Shown here: positions 45,313 to 52,413 of the stretch, in pieces | Layout of the letters: every line of letters begins with the position of its first letter | How positions within the stretch are numbered: the stretch's first letter is position 1 | From: Spongiibacter taiwanensis | Lineage (GTDB): Bacteria > Pseudomonadota > Gammaproteobacteria > Pseudomonadales > Spongiibacteraceae | NCBI RefSeq assembly: GCF_023702635.1 | Contig: NZ_CP098455.1 | Span: 3,038,001-3,102,000 of the forward strand | Length of the DNA stretch: 64,000 nt | Direction of reading: 5' to 3' | Program-made: the position numbers and the translations under genes | The notes under the pieces: generated by a model | Database searches by the model: none | Told to the model about the DNA's origin: nothing | Seen by the model: the letters and a program-made list of their open reading frames with translations, nothing else

Positions 45313-47673
45313 TCAGAAGCTCCACTTCGCTCTAACCCCATATTTGCGCGGCGGCGCCAGCGTTCGGCCGGGCCCGAAATCGAGATTGACCGCACTGGCA
45401 TAAAAACGCTCGTCGGTGAGGTTTTCACCGTATAGCGTGATTTGCAAACCGTATGGGTCGTAGAAATAGGCGAGCCGAGCGCCAATGAGCTGAAAGGAGG
45501 GTTGTTCTACCAGCGAGGTATTCTGGGCACTGAAGAAGGACCCGGCGTTGTAGTAGACATCGGCAGCCAATTCCAATGCGCCCCAATTATCGGGCAGGGG
45601 AAGGTACTGAACGACGGTGGCCGAGGCTGTCCAGTCGGGAGTGTTGACGATGTCGTTGCCGGAAAAATCCCGGGCGGGCAGGCTGATGGCATCGGGGCCA
45701 AAGGGTAGACCGGTGCTTTCGTCAAAGCCTCTGCCGTCGGCGTAGTTTTCGTATTTTGCGTCCAGGTAGGTCGCCCCGGCGATCAAGGCCAGCCCGGGGT
45801 TCAGCTCTGGTAAGGGCTGAATCTGGGCGCTGATTTCGGCCCCTTTGATCTTGCCGTCGCCGCCGTTATAAAAATTGACGGCACCGCCCGAGGCCAGTGA
45901 GGTAATGGCGGTGATGATGTCTTTGCGTTCGGTGTAGAAGAGGGCGCCTTCCAGACTGAGGGTATCGTCAAGCCAACTGCCTTTGAATCCCAGTTCGTAG
46001 GCCCGGTCCTCTTCCTGGTCAACAAAGGTCGGGGCAACCAAGAAATTGACCGTATTGTAGGTCGGGCTCAAATAGCCAACCGCATAAGAGGTGTAGATTT
46101 GCCCCTGATCAAAATTCCATTTGAGAGAAACCCGGGGGCTGACCCGCTCGGTGGTTGCCTCGGGCACCTCGAAATTGATAATGGGGAGCAGCCCACCTTC
46201 ATCTGGCAATACGGCGCTCAAGCGTGACCCTGCTACATTGCGGCTTTCGGTGTCGTAACGCAGGCCGAGGCTAAAATCCAGTGACCAGGGAAGCATCACT
46301 GTGCCCTCGGCGAAGGCGGACAGAGACTCCGTTTCCAGCACGCCATTGGAGGACAGCGCCAGATCCTGATCCAGCAACTCGTTTAGCGGTGTTGGCAAGG
46401 TGATCGGCAAGGGCAGGCCATTCTCCAGGAGGTTGCTGCCAAATCGCAGGTAAAGTGGGTCATAACCACCCGCAGACTCCAGATAATACATGCCAGCCAC
46501 CCAGACCAGATGATCGGCCCAGGGGGAGTCCGCGTTCGATTCTATCCGCATCTCCAGGGTTTTTTGCTCTACGAACTGGCGCTGTACCTCGGCAACGAAA
46601 AGGGGGCTGCTGGTGTAATCGAGATCACCGATGCCGTAGGGCACGATCAACTCCTGGTCTGATGCCAGGGCAATGAAATTGAAGGCCGGCAGGGTCCAGT
46701 CCATTCTGGCGGAAACGAGGGTTCGCTCGGATTCGAAGCCGGAATCGGTGTTGTGGGCCACGTGATAGTCGAATTCTGGATCAGGGCTGCATACAGCGCA
46801 GAGCAGGTAGGGGTTGGCTCCTTCCGAGGTGAGTCCCCCGGAAGATTGCCCCGACTCTTTCGCCGCCGCGAAGCTGATGGCGAGATCCTCGTTCGCCCAC
46901 CACTTGAGTTTTATGCGCCCGGCGGTCAGTTCCTCATCATAGACCTCTCCGCCCAGGTCATTGGTGTAGATCGGCTCTTGATTGCGGTAGGTGCCAGAGA
47001 CGGTCGCCGCCAGACCTTCCACAATGGGCAGGTTGAGGAACAGACTGGTGGAGATTGCCTCGGCGTCGACTAGATTGAATTGTCCCCGGTCCAGCTTCAG
47101 CTCGCCAAAAAAGCCGGATTCGTCGGGCTCGGGGGTAATAATGCGAATTGCGCCGCCGAGGGCATTACGACCGAACAGCGTGCCCTGTGGACCTTTCAAG
47201 ACCTCCACCCGCTCAATGGCCACCAGCGAGTCGATGGAGCCTTGCGCGGCGAGTTGATTGATGTCGTCAACATAGATTGGCACGCTGGGATCTGCCGAGG
47301 GTAAAAAGGCCTCGGAGCCGATGCCGCGCAGGAAGGCAATGTAGTAGCCAAAGGTATTGGCGAACACCAGTCCCGGTGTGATTTTGGTCAGACCCTGGGC
47401 CGATTCCACACCTGCGGCATCCAGCTTTTCAGCCGAAAAAGCAGCGATTGCAATGGGTACGTCCTGAGCATTTTCTTCGCGCTTTCTGGCGGTCACCACC
47501 ACCTCTTCTACCATGCGGTTACCGCGAGCTTTTTCTGCGGGCTCAGGCGTCGCCTTGGTCTGGGAAAGGGCTCCGGGCGATGCAAGGAGAAAAGCGTAAA
47601 AGCTGAATGCGACACATGCCGTCCTGAACTGCGGCTGTGGTATGTGGCGTCGGCGATTGGGTCCAGAATTCAT
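45313..47673 (-). CDS. TonB-dependent outer-membrane receptor
   Basis: A 786-residue receptor. After a basic N-terminus (SGPNRRRH) a signal peptide runs to about residue 37. The EEVVVTARKREE element and LKGPQGTLFGRNALGGAIRI plug follow. The barrel ends GVRAKWSF. GGAAGG precedes ATG 47673. It is the most divergent of the four receptors (ARKREE and NALGGA instead of AQKREE and NATGGA). Operator copy J lies 81 nt upstream. Confidence 0.93.
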   Translation of the reverse strand: MNSGPNRRRHIPQPQFRTACVAFSFYAFLLASPGALSQTKATPEPAEKARGNRMVEEVVVTARKREENAQDVPIAIAAFSAEKLDAAGVESAQGLTKITPGLVFANTFGYYIAFLRGIGSEAFLPSADPSVPIYVDDINQLAAQGSIDSLVAIERVEVLKGPQGTLFGRNALGGAIRIITPEPDESGFFGELKLDRGQFNLVDAEAISTSLFLNLPIVEGLAATVSGTYRNQEPIYTNDLGGEVYDEELTAGRIKLKWWANEDLAISFAAAKESGQSSGGLTSEGANPYLLCAVCSPDPEFDYHVAHNTDSGFESERTLVSARMDWTLPAFNFIALASDQELIVPYGIGDLDYTSSPLFVAEVQRQFVEQKTLEMRIESNADSPWADHLVWVAGMYYLESAGGYDPLYLRFGSNLLENGLPLPITLPTPLNELLDQDLALSSNGVLETESLSAFAEGTVMLPWSLDFSLGLRYDTESRNVAGSRLSAVLPDEGGLLPIINFEVPEATTERVSPRVSLKWNFDQGQIYTSYAVGYLSPTYNTVNFLVAPTFVDQEEDRAYELGFKGSWLDDTLSLEGALFYTERKDIITAITSLASGGAVNFYNGGDGKIKGAEISAQIQPLPELNPGLALIAGATYLDAKYENYADGRGFDESTGLPFGPDAISLPARDFSGNDIVNTPDWTASATVVQYLPLPDNWGALELAADVYYNAGSFFSAQNTSLVEQPSFQLIGARLAYFYDPYGLQITLYGENLTDERFYASAVNLDFGPGRTLAPPRKYGVRAKWSF

Positions 47674-47754
47674 GGTGCCTTCCCTAGCTTGTTCTTATAG
47701 AGGGTAGCCAGATTATGGTGATTGGCATCTTCTCTCTGGGCCGCAGAAGATACC

Positions 47755-47770
47755 TCGTCGAATGCGACGA
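47755..47770. promoter_or_regulatory. Operator-like palindrome, copy J
   Basis: TCGTCGAATGCGACGA with seven-base perfect arms when the flanking C and G are included. It is 81 nt upstream of the TonB receptor start and the last copy seen in the window. Confidence 0.72.
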
Positions 47771-47811
47771 GTTCATCGGCAGTAGTGGCAAATCCCGATA
47801 ATTGCTGACCG

Positions 47812-48294
47812 CTATGCGGTTGCCAGCGAGCGATACTTACCGCGGGAGAAAATCAGCGGCTCTTCCTGCGCACCGGGGTAAATCCCCTTGATCTCGCCAA
47901 CCAGAATGGTGTGATCGCCGCCGGGATACGGTTGCCAGAGGCGGCATTCAATGCTGGCCAGGGCGTCGCGAATCAAGGGCGTTCCGGCAGCGCTTTGAAC
48001 GACATGGTCCGGCCTGAGAAGGTGGTCGCCTTTTTGGGCGTAGAGGCTGGAGAGTTCGCTCTGCTCGCAGCTCAGAAAATTGATAGCGTAATGCTCGCAC
48101 TCGGTGAAGTGAGTGAAGCACTCGGAGTTATTCTGGATGCTCCACAGCACCAGTGCAGGATCGAGGGACACCGACGAAAAGGAGTTTGCTGTCATGCCAA
48201 GGCCGCTGCCGTCGGCTGTTCGGGTGGTAATAACGCAGACCCCAGTGGCGAACTGGCCAAGAATATCGCGAATGGTGCGGGTATCAGCTTCCAT
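47812..48294 (-). CDS. Flavin reductase (FMN-binding split-barrel)
   Basis: About 160 residues, the usual size for HpaC/HsaB-type reductases that supply reduced flavin to two-component monooxygenases. Motifs are GQFATGVCVITTRTADG, GMTANSFSSVSLDPALV and HTILVGEIKGI. The frame extends to TTG 48330, but ATG 48294 fits the family. It could serve the group D monooxygenase-like protein at 59015-60217, some 11 kb away. It stands alone between receptor and Nudix genes. Confidence 0.9.
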   Translation of the reverse strand: MEADTRTIRDILGQFATGVCVITTRTADGSGLGMTANSFSSVSLDPALVLWSIQNNSECFTHFTECEHYAINFLSCEQSELSSLYAQKGDHLLRPDHVVQSAAGTPLIRDALASIECRLWQPYPGGDHTILVGEIKGIYPGAQEEPLIFSRGKYRSLATA

Positions 48295-48561
48295 CGTGGT
48301 GTCGCTCTCATCATTTTTTATTTGCGACAAGTGTAATGACCGGCGGCCCGTCAGACACGTTGTTCAGGCTATAGCTGTTATAGATAAATAAGCGCCAGGG
48401 TCAGTCGGCATATTGGCCGCTGTGATACAGGCTATTGGCAAACTTTCTGGTTTTCAGGCGGCTTCCCGGTCATATTTCAATATAGGTTCCAAAGCGCGTC
48501 CGTCGCGACAGCGGCGCGTTTTATCGCAATACTGAAAACAATAAGATGGCGAGACTCAACG

Positions 48562-49128
48562 ATGACCGGCTTTTGTTATGTCTGCGGCGCATCAATGACC
48601 CTGGCGACCCCGTTAGGGGATGTTGTCCCGCGAGAGCTGTGCAGCCAGTGCGGGTACATTCATTACTGCAACCCCAAAGTCCAGGTTGCGGTGTTGGTCA
48701 GCGATGGCGATCGCCTGTTGTGGATGCGGCGGGCCATGGCGCCCCGGGCGGGCTTCTGGGAAATTCCCGGTGGTTTTATGGAGCTGGGAGAGACGATGAA
48801 ACAAGCCGCTGTGAGAGAAACCTTTGAGGAAACCGGTGTAAGGATTGCGCCTGGCTCACTGCAGCCCTGGCTGGTGGGTAGTATCGAAGCCATTGATGAG
48901 GTGCACGTGATTTTTCGGGCCGAGGCGGAGCAAGCGACCATTGCGCCGGGCAGCGAGGCCCAGGCGGCGGGGTGGTTCACCGCGCAAGAGGCACCCTGGG
49001 CCGATATGGCTTTTCCCGAAGCCGAGCCGGGTTTGCGGCAATTCTATGGGGAACTGGCTGAGGGGCGTTTCGGAATGCACTACGCCGAGCAGCAATTACA
49101 GCAACTGGTGTTTGAGAAGGTCTTATAA
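48562..49128 (+). CDS. Nudix hydrolase with zinc ribbon
   Basis: A 188-residue Nudix protein. An N-terminal Cys4 ribbon (C5, C8, C27, C30) precedes the Nudix box GGFMELGETMKQAAVRETFEETGV-type segment at about residues 71-94, with all key acidic residues present. It resembles NudC-like and ADP-ribose pyrophosphatase families that hydrolyse NADH, nucleotide sugars or CoA. In a CoA- and flavin-heavy locus, housekeeping of cofactors is plausible. The 267-nt gap upstream has only a GTCGCGAC palindrome near 48502. Confidence 0.88.
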   Translation: MTGFCYVCGASMTLATPLGDVVPRELCSQCGYIHYCNPKVQVAVLVSDGDRLLWMRRAMAPRAGFWEIPGGFMELGETMKQAAVRETFEETGVRIAPGSLQPWLVGSIEAIDEVHVIFRAEAEQATIAPGSEAQAAGWFTAQEAPWADMAFPEAEPGLRQFYGELAEGRFGMHYAEQQLQQLVFEKVL

Positions 49129-49176
49129 GGGCGGGCGCGCTTCGCGTTTAACCGCGATCAGCCCGCTTGTTTTGAG

Positions 49177-49776
49177 TCACCACAAACCTTCGGTCGAGCC
49201 GAAGCTGGCCAGCTCCCGGCTGGGCTTGCGTTGGCGCGGGGCAAGCTCGCGGCTGGCCAATGATTCGGGGATTTCTGCTTCGGCAAGCTGGTAGCCGATG
49301 GCCATAATGGCGACGGCTTTGTAGTCCTCGGGAATGGCAAAGGTCTGGCGCAGTTGCTCCGGGTTGAAACCGGCCATCTGATGGGTCATCAGACCGTCGT
49401 GCCGGGCTTGCAAGCAGGCACTGAGGGCAGCGGCGCCGCAATCGTACTCAAACCAGGGGTTTGCTGCGTTGTTATGGGTAAAGACCCGCTTGCCGATCAC
49501 CGCCATGAGCACCGGCACGGCTTCGCACCATTGCTGATTTTTCTCCACCAGACTGTCAAAAATGCCCTGCCAGCAGGCCGGGTGCGTGTGCCGGTTGCCC
49601 ACCAGTAGCCTGGCGGGCTGTTCATTAAAACAAGAGGGCGCCCAGCGGGCGGCTTCAACAAGCCGTTCGAGGGCGGCTGGATCGACCTGCCGCTCTCGAT
49701 CAAAGGCAACACCGCTCCACCGCTTGGCAATGAGCTCGTGAATGTCGGCGTTCAATTCTGTGGCTTTGTCGAACAT
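49177..49776 (-). CDS. Nitroreductase-family flavoprotein
   Basis: A 199-residue FMN enzyme of the nitroreductase superfamily. RWSGVAFDRERQVDP at the N-terminus and ARWAPSCFNEQPARLLV are the family FMN contacts, and the C-terminal half carries AIMAIGYQL. Members reduce nitro groups, quinones or enones with NAD(P)H. It is the last gene of a four-gene minus-strand run with the DRE-TIM, VOC and SnoaL-like genes, 52 nt after the DRE-TIM stop. Enone reduction on the pathway is a reasonable guess. Confidence 0.87.
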   Translation of the reverse strand: MFDKATELNADIHELIAKRWSGVAFDRERQVDPAALERLVEAARWAPSCFNEQPARLLVGNRHTHPACWQGIFDSLVEKNQQWCEAVPVLMAVIGKRVFTHNNAANPWFEYDCGAAALSACLQARHDGLMTHQMAGFNPEQLRQTFAIPEDYKAVAIMAIGYQLAEAEIPESLASRELAPRQRKPSRELASFGSTEGLW

Positions 49777-49828
49777 GGGGCGCTCTCACTGTTGTCGGTT
49801 GGCGGTGCCTGCTTGCGCATTCGCCGGT

Positions 49829-51079
49829 TTAGAGGATTTTCTCGCAAAGCCCGCGGAACTGGGATTCAGATAGCAGGCGGCGCTGGATACGGCCCTCTTC
49901 CTTGACCCGTTCGGTGAGCTCGGCGATCTGGTCATCATTGGCGCTCAAGCCGAGTTTTTCAAGGAAATAGCAGATGGTTGAGCGGCCACTGTTTTTACCG
50001 AGTACCGGGGTGCCCTCAGACTGACCGACCATTTTCGCGGCATAGGGCGCCGTGACTTCGGGTACGGTAAAGCCAATGGCATTGAACTTGCGCATAATGT
50101 CCACACCAATACCGGACTCCATATCGAACAGTCCGCGACCGACAATGGGCTTGTTGCGGGGGATCGTCTGATTGGTCAGGTTAGCCAGCAGGATCGAGGT
50201 TTCCATCAATTTATTGAGGTTGAGGCCGGTGTCTACACCCGCCAGTACCTCCAGCATCATGGCGACCTCTTCGGTGGCGGCGTTGCCGGTGCGCTCACCG
50301 AGCCCATTGATTGAGGTATGGACGGTGTCGGCGCCGGCGGCGACGGCTTCCACCACCCCGCCAATGGCCAGGCCAAATTCATTGTGGTTGTGATATTCAA
50401 TGGACGCTGTGGGGAGCCACTCCTTGAACTGCTTTACCAGGTAGCCAGCCGACCGGGGCAGGGCGCAACCGAGGGTGTCTACCAGGATGATTGAGGCGGG
50501 CTCGCAGCTTTCGAAAATCTGCTTGTAAACGTCCTCGAGAAAATCCGGGTCGTCACAGCGGGTCATGTCCCAGCCCATGAAGGAAGTCTTCAGGCCCTTT
50601 TCCTGGGCGTAGCTGATCACGTCGATGCAGTTGTCGATGACCTGTTGTTTCTCCAGACCATAGGCTTGCTGAATCATGTAAGGGTTAACGATGTGCTCGA
50701 CGATGACGGTCTTAACACCGCACTGCTCGGCCAGATCCACATCGAGGCGGTGAGTACGGCAAAAGCCGACAACTTCCGAGTCCAGCTGCATATCCACCAT
50801 TTTGCGGATGCCCTGGCGAACCTCTTCGGAGATGATCGGCATGCCCGCTTCGATGCGGGCAACCCCCAGCTCATTGAGGGCTTCGGCGATGCGCAGCCGG
50901 TCAGACAGGCTAAAGGCGAGATTGGAGGTTTGTTCCCCGTCGCGCAGTGTCACGTCGTGAATGTTGACCTTGCGCCCTGCCATGCCCTGATTGTTCTCGG
51001 GCAGGAAGTTCAGCGGCGAGCCCCAGAATTTGCCCTCTTTGAAATGGGCCTGCTTTTTTAATCGCTCGATATCATACAT
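49829..51079 (-). CDS. DRE-TIM metallolyase (isopropylmalate/homocitrate synthase-like)
   Basis: A 416-residue TIM-barrel lyase or synthase. The family motif HDVTLRDGEQ is near residue 41, and the metal-binding HNHNEFGLA near residue 230 is followed by NGLGERTGNA. No C-terminal LeuA regulatory domain is present. Members condense acetyl-CoA or acyl-CoA with 2-oxoacids, or cleave the products. Its place between a dioxygenase-like and a nitroreductase gene suggests a catabolic aldol or Claisen reaction rather than leucine synthesis, and a 2-oxoacid product would suit the pyruvate dehydrogenase genes on the other strand. Confidence 0.88.
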   Translation of the reverse strand: MYDIERLKKQAHFKEGKFWGSPLNFLPENNQGMAGRKVNIHDVTLRDGEQTSNLAFSLSDRLRIAEALNELGVARIEAGMPIISEEVRQGIRKMVDMQLDSEVVGFCRTHRLDVDLAEQCGVKTVIVEHIVNPYMIQQAYGLEKQQVIDNCIDVISYAQEKGLKTSFMGWDMTRCDDPDFLEDVYKQIFESCEPASIILVDTLGCALPRSAGYLVKQFKEWLPTASIEYHNHNEFGLAIGGVVEAVAAGADTVHTSINGLGERTGNAATEEVAMMLEVLAGVDTGLNLNKLMETSILLANLTNQTIPRNKPIVGRGLFDMESGIGVDIMRKFNAIGFTVPEVTAPYAAKMVGQSEGTPVLGKNSGRSTICYFLEKLGLSANDDQIAELTERVKEEGRIQRRLLSESQFRGLCEKIL

Positions 51080-51104
51080 AACGTTCAGCCTTATTTATGA
51101 GGGG

Positions 51105-51680
51105 TTACACAACGGGCAGGGCGTTGGGGTCAGCCGCTTCTTCTGCGGCGGCGAGCATGTCGGCTTCGCTCATGCCTTCTTCAAAGCAGGACAGCAGCAC
51201 GTTGGGTTCGAAGGGTTTGCCAATGGGGTTACTGAAGTAGGCTTCGGAAGAGAAATACGCCTTGCATGCCTCGGGAGTGCGAAAGTTGTCGTATTGAAAC
51301 TCCAGTTCATTACCGTCGGGATCGGCGTAGTAAAAGGAGGTGGTAATGCCGTGGTTGATACACCAGCGCGGCAGAATACCCTCACCTTTTAGTCGGGCGT
51401 AGGTTTGTACCAGGTCGTTCATTGAGGCATATGAATAGGCAGTGTGGGCAATGCCGGGTGCCATTGGGTTCTTGTCTTCCGGGCATTGCGGAGGCAGGTT
51501 CAAAAAGGCAAAGCGGTGGTGTTCATCGTCGTAGGTGACAAAGGTCAACTTGTCGCTTTCAAAGACGGGCTCGGTTTGGAATACCGTGGCGTACCAGTTG
51601 ATCATCTCCTGGTAGCGACGGGTTTGGATGACCAGGTGGGCCATGTAGGCAGGCCGAATGTATTGGGCAGGTGTGCTCAT
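51105..51680 (-). CDS. VOC-fold protein, extradiol dioxygenase-like
   Basis: A 191-residue vicinal oxygen chelate protein. Candidate metal ligands are His15 (AYMAHLVIQT), His79 (PGIAHTAYSY) and Glu127 (YADPDGNELEF), the 2-His-1-carboxylate pattern of extradiol dioxygenases and glyoxalases. It is a single VOC module, shorter than two-module catechol dioxygenases of about 290 residues. It lies 25 nt upstream of the DRE-TIM gene. It may cleave or isomerise a ring intermediate, or be a non-oxygenase VOC enzyme. Confidence 0.8.
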   Translation of the reverse strand: MSTPAQYIRPAYMAHLVIQTRRYQEMINWYATVFQTEPVFESDKLTFVTYDDEHHRFAFLNLPPQCPEDKNPMAPGIAHTAYSYASMNDLVQTYARLKGEGILPRWCINHGITTSFYYADPDGNELEFQYDNFRTPEACKAYFSSEAYFSNPIGKPFEPNVLLSCFEEGMSEADMLAAAEEAADPNALPVV

Positions 51681-51704
51681 AAAAGCCTCGTCAAATGTCG
51701 GGTG

Positions 51705-52130
51705 TTATTTGGTGTAAATCAGAACCGGGACTGCTTTGCGGTGGGCAATTTTCCAGCCGCTGGCGCCCCGTACGAAGGTGTCATGAAATTCAACAATCCC
51801 CATTGGGCCAGCCACCTGGGCGATGGGCGCGCCCTCCGCTTTTTCGGCTTGGTAAAGGGTTACCTGGGTAACGGCGCGGGCCGTGCCGGTAGAGGTCTCC
51901 AGAAAATGGGGTCGATGGCATAGGTGGCGGGTGACATGATTGGGGGAACGCCCCGACCAGAAGGATCGCATTTCTCCGTGGCCAGAGAGCGCGCCATCGG
52001 GGCGCTCAAACACGGCGTCATTCGCGAATTGATCGATGGCCAAGTCGAATTCGTGGTGATCAATGTGGTAGGCGAAATTAAAGATTAGCGCCTCACAGGC
52101 CGCTCGCGTATCGGCAGTGCTGTCAGCCAT
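51705..52130 (-). CDS. SnoaL/NTF2-like protein
   Basis: A 141-residue small cone-fold (SnoaL-like) protein. CEALIFNFAYHIDHHEFD and QFANDAVFERPDGALSGHGEM are typical, and the C-terminal GASGWKIAHRKAV is the family ending. No signal peptide. ATG 52130 with GGAG upstream is preferred over GTG 52157. Members isomerise, dehydrate or hydroxylate polyketides and steroids; it heads the four-gene minus-strand run. Confidence 0.85.
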   Translation of the reverse strand: MADSTADTRAACEALIFNFAYHIDHHEFDLAIDQFANDAVFERPDGALSGHGEMRSFWSGRSPNHVTRHLCHRPHFLETSTGTARAVTQVTLYQAEKAEGAPIAQVAGPMGIVEFHDTFVRGASGWKIAHRKAVPVLIYTK

Positions 52131-52413
52131 ATCATTGCTCCAGACAGGGCAGCGCACCCTGGCGGCGGCCGCGATTCATTATTGGTATTCGAGGAGTATT
52201 GCCAGCGGGCTGAGCGGGAGCAATAAAATATTGTGATCGGCGCCATGCCTTTTTTTGAACTGGCGACCGGCTGAGGCTGGGGGGCTGCTGAGGTTCAAGA
52301 ATGGGTTGATTGGCAAGAGTTTCTATAACGGCTATCGGTCAGATTTGTCGTGCAGTGAACAGCAGTTGTGCAAGATATCGCTCCAATAATAATTTACTTG
52401 GCAGCTGATCACG

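Noticed and set aside
67-47770. The repeated palindrome as a CRISPR or insertion element
   Set aside because: Copies are single, kilobases apart, at promoters, with variable spacing and no cas or transposase genes.
48495-48515. CGTCCGTCGCGACAGCG upstream of the Nudix gene as an operator copy
   Set aside because: Only an 8-bp GTCGCGAC core; does not fit TCGTCG-N4-CGACGA.
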